From positions 16,193,208 to 16,257,207 of the forward strand of contig OU015568.1 in the NCBI GenBank assembly GCA_907165135.1: a DNA stretch of 64,000 bases, given 5' to 3'. Positions 9,684-20,569 of the stretch are shown here, one piece after another. How positions within the stretch are numbered: the first letter of the stretch is position 1; each line of letters starts with the position of its first letter. Source of the stretch: Oikopleura dioica (taxonomy: Eukaryota > Chordata > Appendicularia > Copelata > Oikopleuridae). Under the pieces are notes generated by a model. It was not told where the DNA came from and did no database searches. It worked only from the letters and a program-made list of their open reading frames with translations. Position numbers and translations under genes: made by a program.

Positions 9684-11252
9684 CAGAGTTGCAAATTTTG
9701 TGAGCTAGCTGAGCTGAGCTATCTGAGCTAGCTGAGCTACAGCTCAGCTCAGCTCAGCTCAGCAATTTTGAGGTTAGTGTCAGCTCAGCTCAATTTTTCT
9801 GAAGAAAACTAGCTCAGCTCAGCTCAATAGATTTTCGAAAAGAGCCAGCTCAGCTCAGCTAGCTCAATTTTAACCTCAGCTCAGCTAGCTCAGCTCAGCT
9901 CAGTCTACTGAGCTGACAAAGATCGAACCACTTTTGATTGGTCTTATTTTCAAAAACTTACACGTATTTTCTATTGTGGCTTTCCTGTTGGTCAATTTTA
10001 GATAGAAATAATTCGAGTTTTCTTTGAAGCAAGAGAGAAATAAGATAAAAAATAGCTTCTTATAAAAAAAATAATAAGGTACAGATGGTAAATATGTGAT
10101 TGCGAATGTGAGAGACTGGTCTAGGGGTGTGCGAGGGCAGGGGCTCCCTGTCCGTCTACTCTAGAAGGTTGAAACATTGGCTCACCCACATAAATGATAC
10201 CACTGTATCATATATTGGAGGATTCCTTATTGTTAAATTACAGAATAAATTTTTTATGTCAAAAAGTGCGAAGTTGCGAGTGAGATGCTGGTCTAGGGGT
10301 GTGTGAGGGCAGGCGCTCCCCTGTCTAGGGTTCCGCACGATTGGGACAGAGACTTTAAATTTACCAAAATTTTTTAATTCTACTAAAAATGACTAGTAGA
10401 ATCCATTTCCGATCCTAGTTTTTCCTAAAAGCCATTTTTTCTGTCATTTTAAAGCTATTTAAAAATACAAAGTTTAATTAGCTTCTGCGCTCTGATTGGT
10501 CAGCTGTGCAAGGGACTTTTTCTAGACTGAAGATTCTTCCATCTGAACAACACAGTCAGAAATTCGACCAATCAGCGCGCGGGAAATGAAAATGTTAATG
10601 CTTATGAAAACTTTAATTGATCAGCCCACAAAAAGTTCGCTGAGTTATAATTTCATTTAAAAACAAAAACTACTATTTTTTGGTGTTCTTTTCAATGGGA
10701 GGGCGACTGAACGTGGGCGACAGAAATATACCGGAAAAACCGAGATAAATCGGCGAATTTATAGAGTTATCAGAGTATAAGTATCGTCATTTTCTTCGCC
10801 ATAGTCGAAAACCTCAATCCCATTCAAAACTTCAAAATCTGTTATAGTTTAATTTGGTTTTTGAAATTTGGGTCCTCCGATCGTGCGGAACCCTACCCCT
10901 GTCCATCTACTCTAGAAGGTTGAAATTCGCTGCAATACATTTTGTTGACATTTTTTGTAGTAAATAAAAATCAGCTTTCTCAGCTCAGCTCAGCTAGCTC
11001 AGCTCAGCTAGCTCAGCTTAAAAAAATGGTCAGCTCAGCTCAGCTAGCTCAGTTTGAGAAATCATCAGCTCAGCTCAAAAATTTTCAAATATGCCCCAGC
11101 TCAGCTCAGCTCAGCTCAATTTTTTTGAAAAAATTCAGCTCAGCTCAGCTCAGTTGTTCTTAAAGGGGGCCAGCTCAGCTCAGCTCAGCTCAATTTCGAC
11201 CTCAGCTCAGCTAGCTCAGCTCAGAAAAAATTTTCAAAAATTTGCAACTCTG
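9684..11252. mobile_element. hAT-like non-autonomous element with CAGCT-rich ends
   Basis: The ends are perfect 16-bp terminal inverted repeats (TIRs), CAGAGTTGCAAATTTT at 9684 and its complement ending at 11252. An 8-bp direct duplication TTTGGGGG flanks both sides (9676-9683 and 11253-11260). CAGAG-type termini with an 8-bp duplication are typical of the hAT superfamily. Inside both ends are 200-250 bp of near-continuous AGCT/CAGCT repeats (9710-9905 and 10975-11225), a subterminal-repeat arrangement that could bind a transposase. No transposase frame is present. A smaller element is inserted within it (10326-10895), and two copies of a TCTAGGGGTGTG...CTCTAGAAGGTTGAAA segment (about 10115 and 10285) form a local duplication. 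Confidence 0.75.
10326..10895. mobile_element. Second hAT-like element nested in the first
   Basis: The termini TAGGGTTCCGCACGAT (10326) and the exact complement ending at 10895 are flanked by an 8-bp duplication CCCCTGTC (10318-10325 and 10896-10903). The TAGGG-type end plus the 8-bp duplication fits hAT. The interior (554-556 bp) has no convincing frame. The interrupted sequence matches the intact local duplicate near 10130-10180, which independently confirms the insertion point. Confidence 0.75.
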
Positions 11253-11260
11253 TTTGGGGG

Positions 11261-11330
11261 GTTTGCGTCAATTGCTACGGTTGCGTCAATAGCTACGGTG
11301 CGTCAATAGCTACGGTTAAAAATGAGTCAT
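11261..11330 (+). mobile_element. Inner part of the split Mutator-like terminal repeat
   Basis: Three GCGTCAAT(T/A)GCTACGG units followed by TTAAAAATGAGTCAT match, in the same order, the inner half of the terminal repeat at 13139-13270. Together with 9654-9683 this reconstitutes one arm. I find no partner arm downstream, so the host element is truncated. Confidence 0.5.
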
Positions 11331-12841
11331 AGAGAGCATGGAAATTGACAGACAGCTTAGGGTGGGCATCAACCTAGGTCGGGTCTGCCGGTAAATTAGA
11401 AAATTACAAGAATCTGAAGCTATCTAGGTCTGTTTGAAAGATAATGTGGTCGTTTAACGCTTACAAAAATGATACGTAAGAAAAATAAAGCCTCAGAACG
11501 ATCGATCACGCGTCCGAAAGGCGGACAACTTTCCTGTCCTTTATCGGCGGCTGTGGAGCACGACAGAATTTCGGATCTCGCGCGGATCAAATAGGTTTGG
11601 GACAAATAAGGACTGATAAGTTGGAAACAAATCATTCATGAAATGATCGATGGCTCCCTTTTTCTACTCCTTGTCTTCATCCCCCGCCGGAAGTTGAAAA
11701 AGAAAGAATCAGTAAAAGAACAAAATAATCGAATTAGAAAATCCGTTATTTTTAATTTGCATATTTTGACCGTGGAGAGCATAAAGAACGAAAAAGTTTG
11801 GTATTGCATTTCCAAAAATTGGTAATGTATTACCGAAATTGGTAATGCATTACCAATTGGTAATTTAGACGAGCGTTCCCCATCAAGAGGGCATAAAAGA
11901 GTCGGTTGAAATGTAAAGGTCTAGCGAGCAGATGGACGGGGATGAATATTTTACGCCAACTGAAATTGAGAAAAATGGAGTTAGGGCCCTGCAAATTCGA
12001 TTAAAGCTGACTCGAACTTGAAGACGCTTTCTGCCAACAAAATTAAAACAGATTACCTTTCTGACAGCTAGTTTCGCTCGAAATTCCACAAGGGGTTAAG
12101 TCCCTCTAATGGCCCTTTTGCCGATAACTTTTGTTGTTTACAAATGGTCGAGTTGTGTACTCTTCCGATAACGCGAAATAGAAAAAAACTGATAAAGGAG
12201 CTCAAGGCCAGCCGGAGACGGAGCGACGCGATTTTTGATTTTTGTCGTTTTGGCGGAAATTTGGACAAGATTAAAACTCAAATTCCAGATACAAGAACAA
12301 GCACACACACAGTAAGCAGTTTTGGTAATGTAGAGTGGGCTGTATCTACAAATTCTAGTCTTGGCATTTAGAATAAAATGATTTGGGTGGGTAACTTTTA
12401 TGGTTGGTATTCCGAACTTGATTTAATTTTATCAGCTGACCCGAATAAATATCACGTGATATTACGACGTCATCAGATAGAACTCGTCAAGCAGGTCAAT
12501 TTGATACCCGAATCTACTCCGGGAAACGACAGGAACTTATCGTATACACATTTTAAAGCTCTGACTTTACCGGAATTGACCCTTATTTGACCAAAATTTT
12601 TCAATTTTCATGATTTCTCAGATTCTCAAAGTATTTACCCGGAAGGGAACGGAGGTATTTGAGGGCTCAAAATGATCAGCGCAACGAGCTCTATCAGATA
12701 AGCTCAAAAAACAAAGCGTACAGAAAAATTATTTGAAAAGTGACCCACCCTAATAGTGATACCTCGAAAAAAACAATTTTCCCGAAAAATCCTATGGTAA
12801 TTCAGAAAAAATAAAAAATGATTCTTTTCGAAATTAAGAAT
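11331..12841. other. No supported gene; fragments of palindromic repeats
   Basis: Short frames here (for example 12144-12371) lack splice or start support. Around 11820-11870 a palindromic run of TTGGTAAT/ATTACCAA blocks ends in GAGCGTTCCCC. This is the same type of terminus as the complete small element at 40142-40410, so it is probably a decayed relative. Confidence 0.35.
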
Positions 12842-14160
12842 TCTAAAAATGATGGAACTGGTCAGGCTTGACGCAGTTTGGCAGCGCTTTGCCTCTGCAG
12901 AATGCGAGTTTTTTGAAGTTGTCAAGCTCATCAATGACAAACAATCCTACGGGCCATCTTTGCTCTAGTGCATGTCCGAAATTTCAAAATAAGCTTGTGT
13001 TCGCGCATTTATCGAAAAGTTCCTTTACTACAGTCACTGCGGAGCTGGAAAAACCAGTCGTCGACTTTTCGTGGCACTCTTTTGCAGTCCAACTTAGTTC
13101 TGCTTCGTTGTGTTCTGGCAGCGTGACGTGTATCATTTGGGTGCGCGTCGATCGCTACGGTTTCGGGGTTTTGCGTCGATCCCTACGATGCGTCGATCGC
13201 TACGGTTGCGTCGATCCCTACGGTTAAAAATGACTCATGCCTAGGAAGGAAAGATAGGGTCTGCAACTTGTCTGCACGTGAACAAAAATACTTCTCAAAG
13301 ACATCTTTATGTGAATAGTTAATTGAATTTTCTTGTAACTCTAACGGTTTTTCGTCGAAGGGTTGGTATGCTCTTTATAATTTCGGGAAATATTTTGCTA
13401 AAATTTGTCATTTTTCTGGCAAAAACCCTAAAAGGCAAAAATAAATTAAGCAAAAATCAATTCTTTAAAATCACTTCTCATCAAAGAGCCAATAAAGTAT
13501 AAACAGACGATCACTCAACAAAGAAAAGCTGTAACCCATTAGATATTTAATGATAAGTTGCAGACCCTATCTTTCCTTCCTAGGCATGAGTCATTTTTAA
13601 CCGTAGGGATCGACGCAACCGTAGCGATCGACGCATCGTAGGGATCGACGCAAAACCCCGAAACCGTAGCGATCGACGCGCACCCGTATCATTTACCATG
13701 AAGTTTTACTCTTGATGGAGAAAGTCCCTGGCACTCTTCCCCGTTTCCCGCGCAATTCAATCTCGTGGGATTCTAGAAATTTTGTCAAGCCCATGTTTAG
13801 CTCTTTCTCGAATCTCGAAATTATGTACGGAAGAAAAATGTCCGCTGATCGACAAGTTTTAGATCTGTTCTCACAAACTAACCACAAAATCTTCATTCAA
13901 AATAAGTGCCAAACTTTCTCGTTCAATTCCACTCAACCAATTCGGCAACATCTGACTTTCAAACATTCTTGCTTCTTTACTATCACCCGAAAAACTGCGA
14001 CTGCTTCTCGGTGCGGAACCTGGCACCGACAGGGCGAAACGATGCCTGTTTGACAGGTAGACTACGTGGTACTCCTAATATTCGAGCGGCTGTTCATGCA
14101 CTCTTAGCATCTCCGTTATGTTTCCACTTCTTGATCAAATAAAACGATGGCCTCCGGTTT
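12842..14160 (-). pseudogene. Decayed coding remnant interrupted by a MITE
   Basis: On the minus strand, coding-like stretches lie on both sides of the inserted element. Upstream (13896-13693) reads ...LPYIISRFEKELNMG and so on to SIKSKTSW. Downstream (about 13120-12842) reads VTLPEHNEAELSWTAKEC, one in-frame TGA, then RWPVGLFVIDELDNFKKLAF. The insertion lies directly after a GGTAAATG that could be a splice donor, so the element may have entered an intron, but no junction keeps the frame cleanly. I cannot name the family. It is a probable pseudogene. Confidence 0.35.
13139..13685. mobile_element. Mutator-like MITE with perfect 131-bp terminal inverted repeats
   Basis: The left arm 13139-13269 and right arm 13555-13685 are, as far as I can align them, identical in reverse complement. 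They start GGGTGCGCGTCGATCGCTAC and contain four GCGTCGATC(G/C)CTACGG units. A 9-bp duplication GTATCATTT flanks both ends (13130-13138 and 13686-13694). Long TIRs with a 9-bp duplication fit the Mutator superfamily. The interior of about 285 bp has no frame. The lack of divergence between arms suggests a recent insertion or recent gene conversion. Confidence 0.8.
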
Positions 14161-14876
14161 CTGAGCGTACTCAATAACATCCGATGGCCATTTTTATAAG
14201 ACTTTTGCGGAAACTGCTCAATGGCCCATTGACAATGGGAGTGATGTTCCATCGGAACTTATTGGTGTGGAGAATAATTCGTTTGCGATCGTTGGAGCCC
14301 TTCGTAGTATGGAAAAATGTTTCGGTAAAAGCGACCGAAATATAAATCACTTTCAAGGGGTCAAATATGATAAATATTTCGGCAGGCAGCCAAAAGAATT
14401 CTACAAATAAGGCTCGTTTCACGGAAAAATATTTCGGTACGGGCCGAAAGAAAAATCAGAATTTGATGTCTTTTGAGCGATAAAGTTTCGGTAGGTTTTT
14501 CCACTATCATCCTGATTTGCGCTGGTATAAGCATTCAATGAGTGTGCCTTATCAGAAGATCATCTCTGGCTTCATTCTTCATTTCGCAAAAATAAAGGAG
14601 GCCGATGATAAAAAAATGAAATCGTAATATTCGCTAAAATAAAGGTTAGGGTTAGGGGCCACCTGCAAAAATGACGGAACAAATTACCCAAGGGGGATAG
14701 GCTACGGTTAGTTAGGGTTACTGAAGGTAATGAGAGTATAGAAAGAGAAAACGCAGACACCAAACCAACATCACACGAGTTAGAATGGGCCTCCCGGCCC
14801 CGCAAACCCTTACCTTTATACAAAATTTGTTCTGATTTTATAGCCTTATTTTATCATTCTTTCCGCGAAAAAAGCT
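14161..14876. other. No supported gene; TTTCGG hairpin motifs and TTAGGG-like tracts
   Basis: Between 14320 and 14500 the motif TTTCGG(T/C)A recurs four times next to partial complements (GACCGAAA, GGCCGAAA), giving short hairpins. Short telomere-like GGTTAGGGTTAGG tracts occur near 14643 and 14707. No reading frame is convincing. Confidence 0.3.
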
Positions 14877-14879
14877 CTA

Positions 14880-15115
14880 ACCTGAAACCGCGGAAAAATT
14901 AAGAACTGGCACAGTAAAGCAGCTCCAACCAGAAACCGCGGAAAAATTAAGAACTGGCACAGTAAAGCAGCTCCAACCAGAAACCGCGGAAAAATTAAGA
15001 ACTGGCATACAGAAGCAGCTCCAACCAGAAACCGTGGAAAAAATTAAGAAATGGTATAGTAAAGCAGCTCCAATCAGAAACCGCGGAAAAATAATAACCG
15101 AAGTATGAGAGAAAA
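14880..15115. repeat. 48-bp tandem repeat, about 4.5 units
   Basis: The unit AACCAGAAACCGCGGAAAAA followed by TTAAGAACTGGCACAGTAAAGCAGCTCC is repeated head to tail, with the last units more diverged. The period is a multiple of three, so a repetitive minus-strand frame runs through it, but this is a by-product of the repeat. Confidence 0.8.
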
Positions 15116-15380
15116 TCCAATCAGAAAACACAAAATAATAAACGACGAATATAAAGAGTCGGTCCAAGGGGGATCAACCAAATAAATAAAAATATACCTA
15201 TTTGAAGGGACTCCATATACATCTCACGAAAAAAATAAAAAGTTGCCTACGGAAAGGTACATCAGAGAAAAAAAAGTTCCTCCACTTTAGAAACGAAAAA
15301 CAGAACTAACTCCAAAAAAAATGCTCCAACTCAACCTAACTCCAGATTTTGACCTGAGCCCGATCTTTGTGTTCCTATTT

Positions 15381-16072
15381 CTGTTTCTGTTCTTTTGAGA
15401 TGGGCGGCCAAAAATGATTTGAAAGTTGAAGATTTTGAATCGGGAGAAGATTTTTCTCTCGAAAACATTTTCACTCTTCTGACAATGATAGTTTACCCGC
15501 GCAGTTTGGCTGGCTTCAATCTCAATCCGAAAAAAGAAGAACAAAAATTTCAAACAAACGAAATTGAATTGCTTCTCAGAAGAATGAAGTTCAGAACTTA
15601 TTTGAATCCAAGTGGATGGGAAATTTTAAAACCGGGCTTGATAGACGCGAACTTTGATTTTGAAAGAGGTTTTTATAAATAGCTAAATTCACCAGTCATA
15701 AAATATCTGCATGTAGTCCTCCTGCACCGCAATTTCGCCTTCTTCCGCCCCCTAACCGTCACCGGCTGTTACCTGAATCCCGACTTTACAATAATTTTCC
15801 ACCAAATGGTGCTGGACCGAATCGAAAACTCGGAATTTATTCTCCAGAACACTTTAATCGACCATTCCGGCTCTCAAGTCAGAATTCCTCTTTCCAGAGA
15901 ATTCTATGCTTCTTACGAAACCATGGAAGATTGCTACAACTGCCACAACGATTTTGTCTATTTCGGTGAGAACAACGAGTTTTTTGCTTTGGTCAACGAG
16001 AATTTCAATATGGAGAAAGAAAAATGGTACCTTCTGCCTCAAGCTTATTCAATAACTCTTACTAAACTTTAA
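15381..16072 (+). pseudogene. Copy A: 5'-truncated kinase/papain-like gene
   Basis: Homology to copies B and C begins abruptly at the codon for Asp before the presumed catalytic Cys (DLCVPIS). It continues through exon 4 to 15668, a 48-bp GT-AG intron (15669-15716) and exon 5 (from 15717), which carries FHQMVLDR and FILQN. The kinase half and exons 1-3 are missing. The 48-bp tandem repeat lies just upstream of the breakpoint. The frame stops at 16070-16072, before the acidic end seen in copies B and C. It is therefore a fragment left by an incomplete duplication. Confidence 0.7.
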
Positions 16073-16467
16073 GAAGATTCAGAGAACAAGGTAAAATTCA
16101 ATCTAGCTTTTAAATTCGAATTTCAATCTCTAGGCATCAAGTTCGAATTCATTGGAAAGGAAAAGAGAAACTTCAATCAGCAGGACGCCGTCTCAAAAAG
16201 TTTTTCATTAAAAGTTATTTTTGATTAAAATGAAACACTTATAAAGAAAGAGAATTTTTATCAGGTTTTATTCTGCAGTAATTTTCAAACGTCATAAATA
16301 CTTTTTACTTTTGCGTTTTATTCTCTCATCTCAGAGAGACAGACTGTAGTTCGTTTTCGCAAAAAAAATATTCTCTCGAAAGACATTTTTAATCATAAAT
16401 AATATTTATTAAAGAGCCGAGAAAAGGTAAAAATGCAGCAAAAAGGAATGAACAAAATACTATCTTC

Positions 16468-16838
16468 TCACATCGTAGCGCGAAAACTGTTTCGAAAGCT
16501 CCAGTTTCGTGTTTCGACTGACATCTCCAAGTCGCCTCGAGAGCGAACCCTTCTTGTCCAGCGTGAAACTGCGCGCCTCCAAACGAGCGATTCTAGCGTC
16601 GAAACGGGAACCTTCCGTTCGCTCTGTCGGGGACGCGTTATTTCGTGGCTTTTGCTTCGCTGGGGCGGCGCTGGTTTTTGCGCTTTTCCGTCCTGCTCTT
16701 TTATCGGGTGCAGCTTGCGCAGACGATGGCAGACCGTCGCACTAGATAGAGCACAGTTACACTTCAAGTCGACGTCGCTCGCACTTACGCAGGCCACTGA
16801 TGGATGATATTCAAGTTGCCATTGGCGTCGCCCGCCAT
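16468..16838 (-). pseudogene. Unit A copy of small conserved gene, frame-altered
   Basis: Exons are 16838-16789 and 16741-16468, separated by a 47-bp GT-AG intron, homologous to the genes at 20183 and 24446. A roughly 10-bp deletion relative to those copies (between the codons for LESLV and the following segment) changes the frame, so the C-terminal third reads differently (WRRAVSRWTRRV). The family is unknown. It probably decayed together with copy A of the adjacent kinase/peptidase gene. Confidence 0.45.
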
Positions 16839-17580
16839 CTTCGTCTTCGGCGGCAACATAACATTACTCTCCTCCTTCATCAAATACTCATTTTAGGTCA
16901 AAACATGCTTTTATTCCACGAAAATTGTACAAAAACTGCAAGAGCAAAAACATAATTTAATACATTCTTCGCGTAAGATTCGCCAAGACTTTGTATTTGT
17001 TCTGACCCAAACGTGGCTTGGAGTGGATCTCTTTGCTTGTGTGCGATTGCCGTGGCGATTGTTTTGATACTTTTTCGAGGTAAGAAATTACGGCCTTTAT
17101 ACTGTATTCTGTGCTCGGCACGGGGAGTTGGAAGTTGTATAGGCCAAATATGCCCAGATTTTCAAAATGATAACATGCGCAGCTTGCGAGAAATTATGAT
17201 GAAAGGGATAGAAACTTGTCTCGAAATTCAATAAAGAGGAACGTTTAAAATTAGCGATAATTAGCATGCGAAAAAGATGCATCAAAATAAAAGTGACTGT
17301 TTTTTGAAGAAAATTTTATTATCATAAATTATATTTGTCAAAGAGCCGGGAAAAGAAGCTCCTTGTTGGAAGACTCGTTTTGCTCCATGAGTTCAATCAA
17401 GTCTTCCTCTCTTTGACACATATCATATTTGCAGACTTCACAGTGCAATGACACTGTGTCCTTGCCGCGAAAGGTGGTTGGATGGTCACCGTTGATTGAG
17501 TAAATATTTTAGTAATTCTCGGGCTGATTTTTTAGCATTTTTAACGGGAGATTTGCTCTAAGTCGTATCACATTGAAAAA
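16839..17580. other. 5' flank of copy B, including a duplicated fragment of the 25-26 kb gene
   Basis: No gene. About 17357-17430 is near-identical to 26187-26257, which is coding sequence of the unrecognised gene at 25.6-26.4 kb (the segment encoding REEDLIELMEQ). The ancestral kinase/peptidase unit therefore once lay beside that gene and carried part of it along. The rest (GTGTCCTTG...GGTTGGATGGTCACCGTTGA, AT-rich tract, then ATG) is shared with the upstream regions of copies C and D and is the candidate promoter region. Confidence 0.5.
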
Positions 17581-19923
17581 ATGCAAGTTTCAACGCATCC
17601 AAAAGAATTGTCAAGAGAAGCTGTTGCGATATGGCTTGAAGATTTTAAAAAGAGATTGAAGAGAACGACGAGCAGAGATGATTTGGACAGATTGATTTTG
17701 TCGGTGGAGAGATACGAGTTTGAAAAAAGTAATTGTGCTGGATGGAAAAAGGTTATTTTTGAAAATGGAAAAGGAAAAATTATGCCGGAATATCTGAATG
17801 AAGAATGGGAAATAACTTCATTTCAAAAAATGATCCTCGACAAGAATCCGCAACTAGAAGGTCGAATAATAAAATGCTCAGAATTAAAAGAAGAGACCGG
17901 AGAATGGATTATCGACGAATTTCATCAGCAAAAATTAATTTCAGCCGGTGGAGAAGCGATTGTTTTTGAAGACAAATTTGGAGAATTTGAAGTCGCGGTT
18001 CGGGTTCAGGCTTTTGATTCGGCGCTTTTTACGGGGAAGAATGAAGAAATTGAATATGAAATTAATCTTTCGGAAGGTATTTTTATTTTTTTAAAATAGT
18101 TTGTCCTTTTTAAGACTACGATACCGCTCATAACGACGAAAAAGATGACGCTCAAGTTATCCCTGTTCATCAAAACGTTATCAAAAACTTCTGCAACATC
18201 GAAATTTACTCGAGCAACGACGAGAAAAGAGAAGACTGCCTCGGATGGATAACGATTATGGAGAAATGCGACGCAGATTTGAGGAGCAGATTGAAGAAAG
18301 AAGATTTGACCTTGGAAGAAAGGAAGAAAATTGCGATTGGAGTGAAAGAGGGGAGAGAGTATTTGAGGGACATTCGAATTTGGCATCTAGATCAGAAGCC
18401 GGAAAATATTTTGTTGAAAGATGGAGAATGTAAATGGATTGATTTCGGAACAATTTGGGAAGAGACTGGAAGGAAGAGCTATCGAAGAATGGGCTACGCG
18501 AGAAGAGGGAGCAAATATCGATATCCTGATTATTTATGTAAGTTTTTAATTGAAATTAGTTGAAAATATTTTGCTCGTGTTTAATTTTTTCTCAGATGCT
18601 GGATCTGCTGCCTTTTCGGAAAGTGATCAACTTTGTAAAGGAGGAAGACGAAGAGGAGATAGATCACCACTTCACATTTTGATTCTTTGCGATTGGAAGA
18701 CAGCCTGGAGTCTTCTTTTCAAACCGATCGAAGGGGACGGAAGAGAGAAAATTGAAGAAGAACTAAAGGTACGAGCTCGTTTCTGCAATTAAAGAAAAAT
18801 TTAAAGGCGTGCAATGCTGAGTGGCTCTCAAGATATTCCCCATCAACCGAAGAAATCGAAAACTTGTCAGGAATCATTTCTCTAAAAAATGCGCCTTCTG
18901 ATTTTTGCCTTGACGATCCAAATTTGACGAAATCTTCAGCAATGGCCGATCTCAAACAAAAACTTACGAAACAGATCAATTTGGACTTCGAAAACGTGAC
19001 GAAGAATGTTTTAAACCAAAGAGAAAGCGATCTTTGTGTTCCCATTTCAGTTTCTGTTCTTTTGAGATGGGCACTCAAAAATGATTTGAAAGCTGATGAT
19101 CGGAAAATGGAAAGTGATTTTCCTCTCGAAAAAATCTTCACAATTCTTACAATGATAATTTACCCGCGCAGTTTGGCTGGCTTCAATCTCAATCCGAAAA
19201 AAGAAGAACAACAATTTCAATCAAACGAAATTGAATTGCTTCTCAGAAGAATGAAATTCGAAACTTATTTGAATGAAAGTGGATGGCAAATTGTAAAACC
19301 CATCGGGATAGACGCGAACTTTGACTTTGAAAGAGGTTTTTATAAATAGCTAAATTAACCAATCAAAAAATATCTAGTCCTCCTGCATCACAAGTTCGCC
19401 TTCTCCCGCCCCTTAACCGTCACCGGCGCCTACCTGAATCCCGACGGTTCAATAATTTTCCACCAAATGGTTTTGGACCGAATCGAAAACTCCGAATTCA
19501 TTCTCCAAAATACTCTCATCGATCATTCCGGCTCTCAAATAAAAATTCCTCTTTACAGAGAATTCTATGCTTCAGAAGAAATGATGGAAGACTGCTTCAA
19601 CTGCTACAAGGATTTTGTATATTTTGGAGACAACAACGAGTATTTAGAGTTAGTCAACGAACAATTTAACATGGAAAGAGAAAAATGGTATCTTCTGCCT
19701 CAAGCTTATTCAATTACTCTTACTACGCCTCAAAAATATCCAGAAAGCTCTGAAAGTTCGGATTCAGAAAATCAGGTAAAATTTAATCTAGCTTTTATAG
19801 TCGAAATTCGATCTCTAGGCGTTCGACAAAGGAAATCATGAAGATTCGGACGAGTCGATTTTTCTAAAAGGAAAAAAGAAATTTCAATCAGCAGGACGCC
19901 GCCTCAAGAAATTTTTTCATTAA
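17581..19923 (+). CDS. Copy B: kinase-like/papain-like cysteine peptidase fusion protein, 707 aa
   Basis: Six exons (17581-18076, 18115-18537, 18596-18768, 18807-19335, 19378-19775, 19819-19923) join in frame through 38-58-bp GT-AG introns. The N-terminal half looks like a protein kinase: glycine-rich SAGGEAIVFE (121-130), a VAIK-like VAVRV with Arg141 where the ATP-binding Lys should be, HLDQKPENIL as catalytic loop (256-265), and DFG at 275-277. The C-terminal half matches the landmarks of a papain-type peptidase: VLNQ then Cys441 six residues after Gln435 (papain Gln19/Cys25 spacing), FHQMV with His569, and FILQNTL with Asn585. The tail is acidic then basic. Both domain calls come from motifs only. 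The product has no signal peptide, so it is probably intracellular. It is the only intact copy of four in the window. Confidence 0.75.
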
Positions 19924-20182
19924 AAGATATTTTTGATTTAAATAAAATACAGAAAAAGAAAGAGAATTTTTATCAGGCTTTACCCTTCAGTAATTATCAA
20001 ATGTCAAACGTCATAATTAGTAGTTATTAATTACTTTTGAATTTTGCGTTTTAATATTTCAATCTCTTAGTTTGTTATTCGCAAAAATAAATATTCTCTC
20101 GAACGACATTTTTTAATCATAAATAATATTTATTAAATAGCCGGAAAGAGTAAAAATGCAGCAAAATGGAATGAACAAAGTA

Positions 20183-20569
20183 CTATCTTCTCACATCGTA
20201 GCGTGAAAACTGTTTCGAAAGCTCCAGTTTCGTGTTTCGACTGACATCTCCAAGTCGCCTTGAGAGCGAGCCCTTCTTGTCCAGCGTAAAACTACGCGCC
20301 TCCTGGACGTTGCAAACGAGCGATTCTAGCGTCGAGACGGGAACTTTGCGTTCGCTCTGTCGGGGACGCGTTATTTCGTGACTCTTGCTTCGCTGGGGCG
20401 GCGCTGGTTTCTGCGCTTTTCCGTCCTGCTCTTTTATCGGATGCAGCTTGCGCAGACGATGGCAAACTGTCGCACTAGAGAGCACAGTTACACTTCAAGT
20501 CGACGTCGGTCGCACTTACGCAGGCCACTGATGGATGATATTCAAGTTGCCATTGGCGTCGCCCGCCAT
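20183..20569 (-). CDS. Small conserved protein of unit B, 113 aa
   Basis: Exons are 20569-20520 and 20474-20183, separated by a 45-bp GT-AG intron. The protein starts MAGDANGNLNIIHQWPA and continues with a basic, Pro-containing middle. It ends in a segment (ESLVCNVQEARSFTLDKKG... then SRYDVRR) that is preserved in the copy at 24446. I do not recognise the family. The gene converges with the kinase/peptidase gene, their stops being about 260 bp apart, and the two were duplicated together. Preservation of frame, intron and length in two copies argues it is functional. Confidence 0.6.

Noticed and set aside
10942-11309. Frames rich in SSAQLAQL
   Set aside because: These are translations of the CAGCT subterminal repeats of the hAT-like element.
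12868-13227. 119-aa plus-strand frame
   Set aside because: It runs into the terminal repeat of the MITE at 13139, and the coding-like signal here is on the other strand.
14640-14720. Telomere-like TTAGGG tracts (also near 62998)
   Set aside because: Only one to three imperfect units each, so not a telomere or clear interstitial telomeric array.
14877-15167. Minus-strand frame with repeated VPVLNFSAVSGWSCFT units
   Set aside because: It is a by-product of a 48-bp tandem repeat whose period is a multiple of three. No start, splice or regulatory support.
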